From positions 62,001-126,000 of the forward strand of contig CAWACK010000010.1 of NCBI GenBank assembly GCA_963780545.1: a stretch of 64,000 bases of DNA, in the 5' to 3' direction. The notes below the pieces were generated by a model. That model was not told where the DNA came from. It did not search any database and saw nothing but the letters and a program-made list of their open reading frames with translations. Of the stretch, positions 18,109 through 27,051 are shown in pieces. Made by a program: the position numbers and the translations under genes. The stretch is from UBA8941 sp963780545 (GTDB lineage: Archaea; Thermoproteota; Bathyarchaeia; TCS64). The stretch's first letter is position 1; every line of letters starts with the position of its first letter.

Positions 18109-18618
18109 ATGGAAGCCATACAAACTATTCTTGGCAGAAGAAGCATTCGAAAGTTCACAGGCGAAGCGATCCCTGATAAGGACATCAAGCTGCTACTTGA
18201 AGCCGCGATGGCGGCCCCTTCAGCCTGCAACCAGCAGCCCTGGCACTTTATAGTGGTGAAGAATAAGGAAACATTCAGTAAGATAATGGAGGCGCAACCC
18301 TACACAAAGATGCTGTCGAAGGCATCCTTTGCGGTAATCGTATGCGCGGACCCGGAGCTTCAAACCTGTCCAGGTTTCTGGGTTCAGGACTGCTCCGCCG
18401 CCACCGAGAATCTGCTATTGGCCGCACACGCATTGGGCTACGGGGCAACTTGGTGCGGTGTTTACCCCAATGACGATCCGGTTTGGAAGATCAGGGAGTT
18501 GTTAGGGATACCTAAGAAACTTTACCCATTATGCGTCATCGCGGTTGGAGTCCCTGATGAGGAGAAGCCCCCAGCTAATAGATACAATCAGGAACGTGTG
18601 CACGCCGAGAAATGGTGA
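18109..18618 (+). CDS. Nitroreductase family FMN protein
   Basis: 169 residues, a full-length compact member. RRSIRKF at residues 10-16 is the FMN-binding N-terminal motif, PSACNQQPWHF follows, and GYGATWCGV is the C-terminal FMN-contact motif. The family reduces nitro groups, quinones or enones with NAD(P)H. The adjacent ADP-ribosylglycohydrolase offers no clear shared pathway. Another member with an N-terminal extension sits at 49681. Confidence 0.9.
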   Translation: MEAIQTILGRRSIRKFTGEAIPDKDIKLLLEAAMAAPSACNQQPWHFIVVKNKETFSKIMEAQPYTKMLSKASFAVIVCADPELQTCPGFWVQDCSAATENLLLAAHALGYGATWCGVYPNDDPVWKIRELLGIPKKLYPLCVIAVGVPDEEKPPANRYNQERVHAEKW

Positions 18619-18683
18619 CTCCGTTAGCGCCCTACTACATATTTTCCTTATTAAGGAAATAATTATCTTTTATTTGGTTACAG

Positions 18684-18724
18684 CCCATCTAGGCGGGTGG
18701 TCGCGATTTCATCTTCTAAATGCA
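18684..18724. repeat. Dispersed repeat, copy 1
   Basis: The stretch GGCGGGTGG-T-CGCGATTTCATC followed by TTCTAAATGC recurs in very similar form at 31664-31703 (GGCGGGTGG-G-CGCGATTTCATC-GTCAATGC). Both copies are on the plus strand in non-coding spacers and share the flanking CAG..CAT. This copy is followed by AGCGTG...CACGCT, a 6-base inverted repeat. It could be a conserved small RNA or a remnant of a mobile element; the sequence does not decide. Confidence 0.5.
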
Positions 18725-18804
18725 GCGTGTGAATGGATCCTCCCCTTATCGCACGCTGAATTAATAACAGAATAATATCAAGGATACTTAGATGTGAGTC
18801 CGCT

Positions 18805-19788
18805 ATGTTTGACTGGAGAAAACTGCTAAAATACAACCCAATTCCTTTTCTACTCGAGTCGGATAATCCCTCCATCATTTACTTCACAAAACGCGATTTA
18901 ATGAAGGAGAAACCAGCCCCAACTAATCTGTGGAACCAGCAATACGCAATAAAGCTGCTCAACAAACAGCGTGAAGACGGCTCTTGGCGCTACCCCGGCA
19001 AAGGAAGCGGTGAAAAGTATGGGCAAGACTACAACCAGCTAGAAACCTACAGAAACCTCACCCAACTCGTAGAGCTATACGGGATAACTAAAGACCACCC
19101 TGCGATGCAAAGGGCCTCCGAGTACTTGTTCACGAAGCAGACATCCGAAGGAGACTTCAAAGGCATATACGCCGCGCAGATCACACCAAACTACACCGCC
19201 GCTATAATGGAGACCCTAATCAAGGCAGGATACGGCAATGACAAACGAGTCGAGGAAGGGTTCAGGTGGCTCATATCATCCAGGCAAAATGATGGAGGTT
19301 GGGCGATCCCCATTCGGACATCAGGACACAAGATCTATGATGCCTTCACATCAACCTCAGTGGTAGCCGGCGACCAAACTAAACCCTCCTCCCACATGGT
19401 TACCGGAGTAGTGCTCCGTGCCTTCGCCGCACACGAAGAACATAGAAGTAGCGTGGTTGCAAAGGACGCTGGGGCTCTACTGAGGGATAGCCTCTTCCAG
19501 AGAGACGCCTACCCTGACAGAGCAAGTGTAGATTATTGGACCAAGTTCACTTACCCCTTCTGGTTCACGGATCTCCTATCTGCACTCGATTCTCTATCAA
19601 GATTAAGCTTCACCCTCGATGACGAGGAGATCAGTGCTGGGTTGAGTTGGTTCACAGAGAAGCAGAGTACCGACGGGGGTTGGAGGCTGAGCCTTCTAAA
19701 GGCTAAGAGTATACCGGACCTAAACGCCTGGGTGACGCTGGCTGTTTGCAGAGTCTTGACGAGATTCTACGAGAATTTAGCGACTTAA
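18805..19788 (+). CDS. Prenyltransferase/squalene-cyclase-like alpha-toroid repeat protein
   Basis: 327 residues built from alpha-alpha repeats, with QW-like motifs QREDGSWRYPG (about residue 54), SRQNDGGWAIP (about 155) and STDGGWRLS (about 290). These mark the terpene-cyclase/prenyltransferase toroid fold. The DxDD catalytic motif of squalene-hopene cyclase is not visible, and the protein is half the usual cyclase length. It is therefore more likely a single-toroid binding protein or an enzyme of unknown type. An upstream promoter-like A/T stretch lies near 18764-18780. Confidence 0.75.
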   Translation: MFDWRKLLKYNPIPFLLESDNPSIIYFTKRDLMKEKPAPTNLWNQQYAIKLLNKQREDGSWRYPGKGSGEKYGQDYNQLETYRNLTQLVELYGITKDHPAMQRASEYLFTKQTSEGDFKGIYAAQITPNYTAAIMETLIKAGYGNDKRVEEGFRWLISSRQNDGGWAIPIRTSGHKIYDAFTSTSVVAGDQTKPSSHMVTGVVLRAFAAHEEHRSSVVAKDAGALLRDSLFQRDAYPDRASVDYWTKFTYPFWFTDLLSALDSLSRLSFTLDDEEISAGLSWFTEKQSTDGGWRLSLLKAKSIPDLNAWVTLAVCRVLTRFYENLAT

Positions 19789-19802
19789 ATCACATGCGCA
19801 TA

Positions 19803-20747
19803 TCATGAATCTGGCTGGGTGGACTGGTTCAGCCTCTCAAAGACGCCATCCGGTAGTTTCTCGTTGACCATACCGCAGTTTTCGATCACCTGATCGACGG
19901 ATGAGGCGCCTAATATGACACCTGTCACAGCAGAGTTGCTCAGGATCCATTCTATGGAGAGCTTATGCAGCGGGATTCCAACCTCCTTGGAGACCTCCTT
20001 CAGCCTTTCCAGGGGAGCGTAGAGCTCCTCGTTGCTGAAGCGCTCCCGGTAGTAGGTGCTGGCTGCCCCCCTGCTGTCCGGCGGTGGCGGCTTCCCCCTC
20101 TCGTACTTGCCCGTGAGGAATCCACCCATGAGGGGAGTGTAGGTGAGGACTCCCAGATTCTCCTTGATGCAGTATGGCAAGAGGTCTTTCTCGGCTTCCC
20201 TGTCGAGGAGGTTGTAGGGAGGCTGGACAGCGATGATCCGCTCCAGATCCTTCAATTTGCTGAGCTTATTAGCATTCGCTATCTGGGCTGCGTCCCAGTT
20301 AGAGCAAGCTATGTACCTCACCACTCCATCACGGACAAGGTCATTTAGTGTTCGGAGGGTCTCCTCTATCGGGGTGTCCGAGTCGAATCTGTGCATGTAG
20401 TATATGTCGATGTAGTCAGTCTGCAGCTGCTCAAGGCTTCGCCTGACCTGCCACATGATGTGTTTTCTGGATAAACCCCCCTTATTGGGACCCTCACCTA
20501 CATTCATCCCCACCTTGGTGGCGATGATGACGTCGTCCCTGTGCCCCTTGAGGGTCTTTCCAATCATCATCTCGGAGTTGCCCTTTTGGTACGTGTTGGC
20601 TGTGTCTATGAGGTTTACACCGAGGTCTAGCGCCTTATTCATAATGGCTACGGAGGCCTTCTCGTCGAGCTGACCACCAAAGTTGTTGGAGCCAAGGCAT
20701 ATTCGGGAGACCTTGACTCCTGTATTACCCAATCGTCTATACTCCAT
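19803..20747 (-). CDS. Aldo/keto reductase
   Basis: 314 residues. The catalytic tetrad is visible: Asp in LIDTANTY, Tyr in the same motif, Lys in VIIATKVG, and His in DIYYMHRFD. The C-terminal EWILSNSAVTGVILGASS is the NADPH-binding end. The subgroup resembles YghZ/Kv-beta-like AKRs (family 14/13) that act on small aldehydes or sugars. It is convergent with the toroid protein, 14 bases apart. Confidence 0.92.
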   Translation of the reverse strand: MEYRRLGNTGVKVSRICLGSNNFGGQLDEKASVAIMNKALDLGVNLIDTANTYQKGNSEMMIGKTLKGHRDDVIIATKVGMNVGEGPNKGGLSRKHIMWQVRRSLEQLQTDYIDIYYMHRFDSDTPIEETLRTLNDLVRDGVVRYIACSNWDAAQIANANKLSKLKDLERIIAVQPPYNLLDREAEKDLLPYCIKENLGVLTYTPLMGGFLTGKYERGKPPPPDSRGAASTYYRERFSNEELYAPLERLKEVSKEVGIPLHKLSIEWILSNSAVTGVILGASSVDQVIENCGMVNEKLPDGVFERLNQSTQPDS

Positions 20748-20864
20748 GAGTTGAGGACTGGAGAATTAGAATTAAAACCTTGATCAACCACTAACCCCTT
20801 CCCCCAAACAAAAGTCATCCACCACAGGAGATTTAATGCGCCAAAGCGTCTTCCTAACCTTGAC

Positions 20865-21515
20865 TTGACTAAACTTCTGTTCAGAGATGACCCCTACATG
20901 AAAGAGTTCGACGCCACAGTAGTCAGAGTTGAAGACAACTTTGTAGTTCTCGACAGGACTTGCTTCTTCCCAAGGGGAGGCGGCCAAGTAGGGGACACCG
21001 GCGAACTATCCAGCTCAAGGGTCGTGGATACGCTCAGGGAGGGAGATGAGGTGCATCACATACTAGAAGACACACCCAAACTCAACATCGGTCAACGGAT
21101 CCACGGAACAATCGATTGGGATAGGCGATACAGAATAATGCGTCTCCACTCAGCCTCCCACCTTGTATACTACGCGATGAAGGAGGCCTTCGGAAACAAA
21201 TGCCGCCCCGCATCCTCGGGGCTCCTAGACGAGAAAAAGGACAGATCTGACTACCTCTTCGACGAGCCCCTCGACAGGGCAAAGCTCGAAGGCGTGGAGG
21301 GAAGGGTCAACCAATTGATAGACGACGGGTTACCGATAACCCACAGACTAGAGTCAGATGAGGGTAGACTAATCTGGAGGGTAGCGCCCTTCCCAGCCAT
21401 GGAATGCGGCGGAACCCACGTAAGGAACACCGCCGAGATAGGCCGAATCTCACTCAAACGAGGGAGCAAACCGGGAAGGGGTAAAGAGCGCATCGAACTA
21501 ACCCTAGCCCAGTGA
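20865..21515 (+). CDS. alaX: Alanyl-tRNA editing protein AlaX
   Basis: 216 residues, beginning at a TTG codon. The zinc site is formed by HSASH (LHSASHLVYY) and CGGTH (ECGGTHVRN), as in the editing domain of alanyl-tRNA synthetase. The N-terminal FPRGGGQVGDTG motif places it with AlaX proteins. It hydrolyses mischarged Ser-tRNA(Ala) or Gly-tRNA(Ala) in trans. The length corresponds to the AlaX-M class. It diverges from the AKR gene and is convergent with thiE. Confidence 0.93.
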   Translation: MTKLLFRDDPYMKEFDATVVRVEDNFVVLDRTCFFPRGGGQVGDTGELSSSRVVDTLREGDEVHHILEDTPKLNIGQRIHGTIDWDRRYRIMRLHSASHLVYYAMKEAFGNKCRPASSGLLDEKKDRSDYLFDEPLDRAKLEGVEGRVNQLIDDGLPITHRLESDEGRLIWRVAPFPAMECGGTHVRNTAEIGRISLKRGSKPGRGKERIELTLAQ

Positions 21516-21546
21516 ACTAACCGAAGAGGTTGGCTTAATGGCTCAC

Positions 21547-22245
21547 CTAAGAACCTAGAGTACGAGGACCTGCATTCGCTCTTAAACACTTTTTAGACTT
21601 AGCGGCTTGTATTGCAGATCTCAACTCCTCCGCAGCATTCTTCATATCCTGAGCGCAGACCACCGCTGAGACCACTGCAATCACGTCTGCCCCAGCAGCT
21701 ATCACCTCATCGACGTTACCGAGGCTAATTCCACCAATCGCAACAACCGGGACGTCCACCGCCTCAGCAATCTCCATAAGTCCCTCAAGCCCAGTTTGAG
21801 GCGGGGCATCAGCCTTAGTCAGGGTGGCAAAAACGGGGGAGGCGGCAACGTAATCTGCACCATCCTTCTCAGCGCTGATAGCTTCAGCCACATTAGAGGC
21901 TGAGGCGCCAACGATCTTGTTAGAACCAATTAGCTGTCGCGCTAACGCTACAGGCATGTCGTCCTGTCCAACATGCACCCCGTCCGCGCCTAGCGCGAGG
22001 GCAATATCAACTCGGTTATTAACTATCAAGTCGACGCCTGCCTCCGCAGTCATGGCTCTCAGCACCTTTCCTGTGGCTATCATCTCCCGATCTATCATCT
22101 GCTTCTCCCTGAACTGTATCACCTTAACCCCACCAGCTATGGCCGCCTCAGCCTCCTCGACGTGTGAACGCCCAGGGTACACTCTACTATCCGTAACTAA
22201 GTAGAGATCCCAATCGGAGATCATATCACTCCACCTCTCACTCAC
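21547..22245 (-). CDS. thiE: Thiamine-phosphate synthase
   Basis: 232 residues with the ThiE TIM-barrel landmarks LYLVTD (residues 14-19), IQFREKQ, VHVGQDDMP and GASASN, plus the GGI phosphate loop near the C-terminus. It joins HMP-PP and THZ-P to make thiamine phosphate. The first 8 bases overlap the end of thiM, so the two are translated from one transcript. The C-terminal 15 residues are an uncharacteristic Lys/Arg tail. Confidence 0.95.
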   Translation of the reverse strand: MSERWSDMISDWDLYLVTDSRVYPGRSHVEEAEAAIAGGVKVIQFREKQMIDREMIATGKVLRAMTAEAGVDLIVNNRVDIALALGADGVHVGQDDMPVALARQLIGSNKIVGASASNVAEAISAEKDGADYVAASPVFATLTKADAPPQTGLEGLMEIAEAVDVPVVAIGGISLGNVDEVIAAGADVIAVVSAVVCAQDMKNAAEELRSAIQAAKSKKCLRANAGPRTLGS

Positions 22246-23065
22246 ACTCTAAGTAGAGTGAATTAGCACCCTTGAGAACCTGCTCAGCTGTCAGGTTGTA
22301 TAGACTGTCAAAGAGCGCCACCTTGAAGCTGCCCGGCCCCCTCGCCGACGGAGCTGCCAGTTCAGCAGCCAGACCATAGCATGTAAGCCCTGCCGTGGCA
22401 GCCAGAACGTAATCCCTCTCAACGGCTGCAAACGCTGCGACCACTGTAGTCGACATACATCCTGTGCCCGTCAAGGTCTTAAGCATCGGATGTTTGTTGT
22501 CAACTGCAGTAACTCGTCTTCCATCGGAGATAAAATCCCGCGCCCCGGTCATGGCAGTTGTAAGCCCATACCTGTTGGCTAGGGTCTTAGTAGCGATTAC
22601 CGGGTTCCCCACATCCTTTATGCTATCCACACCCTTGACCACACCCCCTAAACCAGTCAATGAACCAATCTCCCCAGAGTTACCCCTTACTATGGCAATG
22701 TGAAGCTCTCTGAGGAGCCTGAGACAACTCTCGGTACGAAGTGAAGTGGCCCCCGCCCCCACAGGGTCCAAAATTATCGGGATATCTAGCTCGTTGGCTC
22801 TCCTTCCAGCGGTAAGCATAGACTCAACCAGCTCAGGTGTCAGAGTCCCAACGTTCAGAACCAAAGCTCCCGCGGCACCCACCATCTCCGCAACCTCTTC
22901 CTTCGCGTGAGCCATAACAGGCAGGCCACCTATGTGGAGGGTGACGTTGGCTGTGTCATTCATAACGACCATGTTTGTAATGTGATGAATGAGGGGCTTC
23001 CTATCGCGTAATCGCACCAGCAATTCAGCTGTGAGCTTCGCGAGGTCTCCCGTTTTATTCTCCAC
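22238..23065 (-). CDS. thiM: Hydroxyethylthiazole kinase
   Basis: 275 residues. HHITNMVVMNDTAN near the N-terminus, ILDPVGAGAT, and TGTGCMST (the phosphate-transfer loop) are diagnostic for ThiM, which phosphorylates the thiazole alcohol for salvage. It is the first gene of a two-gene salvage operon with thiE. The upstream spacer (23066-23287) shows no TPP riboswitch core, so control is probably by a protein or constitutive. Confidence 0.95.
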   Translation of the reverse strand: MENKTGDLAKLTAELLVRLRDRKPLIHHITNMVVMNDTANVTLHIGGLPVMAHAKEEVAEMVGAAGALVLNVGTLTPELVESMLTAGRRANELDIPIILDPVGAGATSLRTESCLRLLRELHIAIVRGNSGEIGSLTGLGGVVKGVDSIKDVGNPVIATKTLANRYGLTTAMTGARDFISDGRRVTAVDNKHPMLKTLTGTGCMSTTVVAAFAAVERDYVLAATAGLTCYGLAAELAAPSARGPGSFKVALFDSLYNLTAEQVLKGANSLYLECE

Positions 23066-23366
23066 GACGACAACTCCTTAAGGATAAGGGCGATTGCGGT
23101 TCAAGTTTAACCTTGCGAGCGTTTTATTTTGTGCGCGGCTATAAAACAGGTCGTCGTAGATCTCACGCCCTTAATACTTCGAATATGATTTAAGACAAGA
23201 TCTTGAAGCTCTCCAGTAGTCTTAGCCTCCGCTTTGGCGTAAGCATCGTATGGTCCAAGTGCTTATAATACGCCCTCAAGGAGAAAGATGGCTTTCACCG
23301 GCAGAAGTGACGTATCCGCAACTATAACTGATATAAACAAAGGATCCAATATTGAACTCGATCAAA

Positions 23367-23939
23367 ATGTCAGAGAAAAAATCGATCATCTACTTCACCA
23401 AGCCCGGAGAAATCGACGCCGACGAGGCGATGAAGGCAGCCCTAGAGAGGGCAAAGGAACTCGGCATCGGAGACATCGTGGTCGCCAGCACGAGAGGGGA
23501 GACAGCCCTCAAGGCCCTAGAGATATTCAAGGGATACAACGTGGTAGTCGTCCCCCACGTCTGGGGGTCGAAGGAGATCGGCACGCAGGAACTCTCCCCA
23601 GAAACTGCGGAGAAGATCACATCTATGGGTGGGAGGATCGTCTACGCTGCTCACGCCTTCTCAGGCGTTAACAGGGCGATACAAGCAAAGTTCGACACGA
23701 TGTATCCCGCCGGCATAATCGCCCAAACCTTGAGGCTATTCGGGCAGGGTATGAAGGTGGTGGTCGAGATATCTGCGATGGCGGCTGACGCCGGCGTCAT
23801 CCAAATAGACAGAGATGTGATCGCGATCGCCGGCTCAGGAAAAGGCGCCGACACGGTAGTAGTGATCAAGCCCGCTTACTCACACAACCTCTTCGAAGCG
23901 GTTGTACGCGAGATTATCGCCAAACCAAGAAACATTTAG
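23367..23939 (+). CDS. Stand-alone pyruvate-kinase alpha/beta C-terminal-like domain
   Basis: 190 residues from the ATG at 23367 (a TTG 15 bases upstream is less likely). The sequence YFTKPGEIDADEAMKAALERA and VVASTRGETALKALEIF matches the PK_C allosteric alpha/beta domain, seen in archaea as a free-standing protein. The barrel and catalytic residues of pyruvate kinase are absent, so it is not a kinase. The end, GSGKGADTVVVIKPAYS, resembles the domain's ligand loop. An A/T box (GATATAAACAA, near 23331-23341) is the likely promoter. Confidence 0.8.
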   Translation: MSEKKSIIYFTKPGEIDADEAMKAALERAKELGIGDIVVASTRGETALKALEIFKGYNVVVVPHVWGSKEIGTQELSPETAEKITSMGGRIVYAAHAFSGVNRAIQAKFDTMYPAGIIAQTLRLFGQGMKVVVEISAMAADAGVIQIDRDVIAIAGSGKGADTVVVIKPAYSHNLFEAVVREIIAKPRNI

Positions 23940-24005
23940 CCAAAGCGAGCACGAAGCGGGATACACATTTATTAAAAGTTCAACAAAACTATCGGTGAAA
24001 ATACC

Positions 24006-25133
24006 TTGAAGCCTCTTGAAGGGATCAGAGTCTTGGATCTTACACACGCCCACGCTGGCCCCATCTGCACCCTCTACATGGCTGGCCTCGGCGCAGAAGT
24101 GATAAAGATCGAGCCACCCTGGGGGGAGATGATCAGGTTCTTCCCGCCACTCGTTAAGGGAGTTAGCCCCTACTTCGCCTTCCTCGACAGATGCAAGAAG
24201 GGAGTTACTCTTGATCTGAAGAATCCACGGGGAAGAGAAATCTTCGAGAAACTTGTGACGAAGTCCGACGTCGTTGTGGAGAACTTCTCACCCGGCACTA
24301 TGGAGGGCCTCAGCCTCGGCTGGGAAAGGTTGAAGGAGCTTAATCCGAAGATAGTCTACGCATCTATTTCCGGATTCGGCCAGACTGGCCCCTGGAAGAA
24401 TAGACGAAGCTTCGACCCAGTTGCTCAAGCCGCGAGCGGCTACATGTGGCTGATGAAGGAAAACGTTGAACCAAGTGGACCACCCTACGTGGCTCCAGAG
24501 GCCATAGCGGACACCATACCCGGCTTCACCGCCCTAATAGGCATCCTATCTGCCCTCTACCAGAGACAGATGACCGGGCATGGTGCAAGGATCGATGTGG
24601 CGCAACTTGACTCGATGATTGCTATTCAGCAGAGCTTCAGCTTCTGGAACCTCGCTGGCGTTACCTTCGACCGAGCGATTCGGGACGCTGGCCCAGCTCT
24701 CCACGGCCTCTACATGGCCAGCGATGGATACGTGATGTTCAGCGTACCAGAAGGCCACATCACGGATAGATTCAGGGAACTTGTCGGAGTAGAGGAGCTA
24801 AGCAGAGAAAACATAGCAGCATGGACAGCCGCCAAAACCATCGACGAGGTTGTGGATATCCTCGTCAGGAACGGGATACCGGTAGCGAGGATAAACGACC
24901 TCGACGAGATCCAGGACAACGAGCAAGCTAAAGCACGAGGCATGTTCCTCAAGGTCTCGGACTCAGCCTTGGGTGAATACACTCAACCAGGTTTCCCAAT
25001 AAAGTTCTCGGGAGCCGGCGACCTCTCGACCCCTGCGCCGACGCTGGGGCAGCACAATGCTGAGGTCTATTCAAGGATACTAGGGCTCAGCGACGAGGAG
25101 ATTGAGGGGCTAAGAAAGGGGGGTATAATCTAG
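24006..25133 (+). CDS. CaiB/BaiF family CoA-transferase (class III)
   Basis: 375 residues from a TTG start. The N-terminal GIRVLDLTHAHAGP, GAEVIKIEPPWG and LDLKNPRGRE blocks, and the catalytic Asp in EAIADTIPGF, define the class III CoA-transferase knot fold. It moves CoA between two organic acids. A paralogue of similar size lies at 37965. No acyl-CoA ligase or dehydrogenase is adjacent, so the acid is unknown. Its last 24 bases overlap the convergent zinc-ribbon gene. Confidence 0.92.
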   Translation: MKPLEGIRVLDLTHAHAGPICTLYMAGLGAEVIKIEPPWGEMIRFFPPLVKGVSPYFAFLDRCKKGVTLDLKNPRGREIFEKLVTKSDVVVENFSPGTMEGLSLGWERLKELNPKIVYASISGFGQTGPWKNRRSFDPVAQAASGYMWLMKENVEPSGPPYVAPEAIADTIPGFTALIGILSALYQRQMTGHGARIDVAQLDSMIAIQQSFSFWNLAGVTFDRAIRDAGPALHGLYMASDGYVMFSVPEGHITDRFRELVGVEELSRENIAAWTAAKTIDEVVDILVRNGIPVARINDLDEIQDNEQAKARGMFLKVSDSALGEYTQPGFPIKFSGAGDLSTPAPTLGQHNAEVYSRILGLSDEEIEGLRKGGII

Positions 25134-25916
25134 AGATACAAGTACTTCAATTAGGTGAAGAAACGGTCTTAGGATCCCACATGCTTTCGCTGTGGGGGTG
25201 TTCCAGCTGTCCCACCACTCATTTAGGTCTTTAGGATCTTCAACGTTACCTGTCGATAACACCCAATCTCCACTAGAGTCTTTAACTGCGCCAGCATACA
25301 CCGTCACATTTCTAAGTACATCAGTATTTTCTACTATGGCCTTATTTTCGTACAACCTAAATACTGGATGAATACTGCCCACTTCACTTGAGCTATCCTT
25401 GACCATTAGTTCGCCAGAAAAATGATAAATTCCCTTCTCATACTCCATGGCGTACATGTGGGCAATACGATAAGGAAGCTTTCTATCAGTTCTCATAAGC
25501 TCAGCCTCAATCACCTCATGAGCAATCGTTCCCCTCAACTTTTCTCTACGATCCTTATACCCGTCACCTTCATGGAACGTCGTCTGCTGAGCTATCTGAA
25601 CAAAATTATCTGGATACGGAAATTTGTAGTTGTATGCACTAGCGGCAAAAAAATTCATACCACCAATGGAATTATCGCCATTTATGGCTTTGTTTGTGAA
25701 AACTACCCTATAATAATTCGGCTTTATCTCGAGGTTCTTATCCTGATGGGGAAGCGCCACTTTCCCGAGATCTATGTCAAAATGCATAGGCTTACCAGTG
25801 GTATCATCGACGACGTCTATCTCCATAAACCCTTCAATGGTCCCTTTTTTCCCACAGAAAGGACATGAACTTGAATCCGGTGGAATTAGTTTTCCACAAT
25901 TTTTACAATAGGGCAT
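25110..25916 (-). CDS. Zinc-ribbon protein with large unknown beta-rich domain
   Basis: 268 residues. Residues 4-22 hold a rubredoxin-like ribbon CKNCGKLIPPDSSSCPFCG. The remainder is beta-rich, contains a short IAHEVIEAEL helix, and matches no family I recognise. Lower GC than the neighbours suggests a separate origin. The gene overlaps the 3' end of the CoA-transferase by 24 bases in opposite orientation, so the two transcripts can pair at their ends. Confidence 0.7.
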   Translation of the reverse strand: MPYCKNCGKLIPPDSSSCPFCGKKGTIEGFMEIDVVDDTTGKPMHFDIDLGKVALPHQDKNLEIKPNYYRVVFTNKAINGDNSIGGMNFFAASAYNYKFPYPDNFVQIAQQTTFHEGDGYKDRREKLRGTIAHEVIEAELMRTDRKLPYRIAHMYAMEYEKGIYHFSGELMVKDSSSEVGSIHPVFRLYENKAIVENTDVLRNVTVYAGAVKDSSGDWVLSTGNVEDPKDLNEWWDSWNTPTAKACGILRPFLHLIEVLVSLDYTPLS

Positions 25917-26082
25917 TTTGATTCTCTCCCAAAATAACCATATAACAGTAAGAAATATTTATCACTAAGGATGGATTTTTCGAGGCGAGATGCGCGCTCC
26001 TAAATCCCTAGCAATTGAGCGCACCCGCTACAGACGAAATATAATTATGCCTGCAAAATGTAAAATAATTAAATTGCCCAGA

Positions 26083-26825
26083 TCATTTTTTTTCCGGTTT
26101 CTCAGCGTTCTCCGAACTCAGCAGTATTCCAAAGTTCCCCCCAGTCTCCCTGAAAATAACCTTCAATTCAGCCTGAGTAAGATACTCGGGATTACCATCT
26201 ACCACACGGAAAGGTCGATCATGACCCGGATAGTAGAAATCTGGTTTCAGATTCTTCATCTTCCTGATGCTGCTACTAGCCACATCCTCGGAGACCATGA
26301 TGTAGTCAGGTAGTTCGTGGAGATATGATCGCATAGTCGGCATCGCATCTCCAGAGAAGAGAACCCTCCCTTCATCAGTCTTCACCAGAACTGATTGATG
26401 GCCAGGGGAGTGCCCGGGCGTCTCCAATAAGAAAACATCCTTTGTAAGAGCTATATCGCCCTCCACCACCTTTACCCTCCTCTTCTCCAGAACACACCGA
26501 GAAAGCTCGGCGTCGCCCAGTCGTATCCTTTGATCGAATTTACATGATTCAACTCCTTAGAGGTGATCACAACTTCAGCTCGCCCAAAGACCTCAAGATT
26601 TAGGACATGATCCCAATGGGAATGAGTGAGAATCACGGTATCTATTTCAGCTGGCGTAATACCTAGCTTCTCAAGAGAACTAAGAAGCTGCCCCCTATTT
26701 CCGAAGTGCCCAGTGTCAAGAAGAATGTTGCCGTCGCTTCGTACGAGGGCAATAGTTGAGAGTCCGAGGGACACTTGATTAGTCCTGAAAGATGAACCCT
26801 GAAGAACGACTTCAAATCCAGCCAT
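26083..26825 (-). pseudogene. Metallo-beta-lactamase-fold hydrolase, frameshifted
   Basis: The first frame (26825 to 26472) carries LLDTGHFGNRG and the metal motif THSHWDH, then ends in an out-of-frame stop. The next frame (to 26083) resumes with VKVVEGDIALTKD and holds TPGHSPGH, FSGDAMP and YYPGHDRP, completing the fold. One base has been lost around 26485-26500. Joined, the protein has about 247 residues and all metal ligands, which suggests either very recent loss or a consensus error. The closest family would be N-acyl-homoserine-lactonase-like or glyoxalase II-like hydrolases. Confidence 0.75.
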
Positions 26826-27051
26826 TTACACACCTCAACAAAATACTGAATACGATTCAGTTTATTACAGCTTTAAATCATCATCTATCTTATTGTAGCT
26901 AATAAAAATTAGTCACAGAATTTGTCTTAAGTGCGAGGGCACTACCTAGATACCACACGTGTTTTGACTACAGCTCAAATACCCGAGACTTCATTTTCGC
27001 ATAGCACACGACATCGTTAAAGACAGCAATCAACACTTATGAATCGGTTCA

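Noticed and set aside
23066..23287. TPP riboswitch upstream of thiM
   Set aside because: I looked for the CUGAGA and paired conserved cores on the minus strand and found neither.
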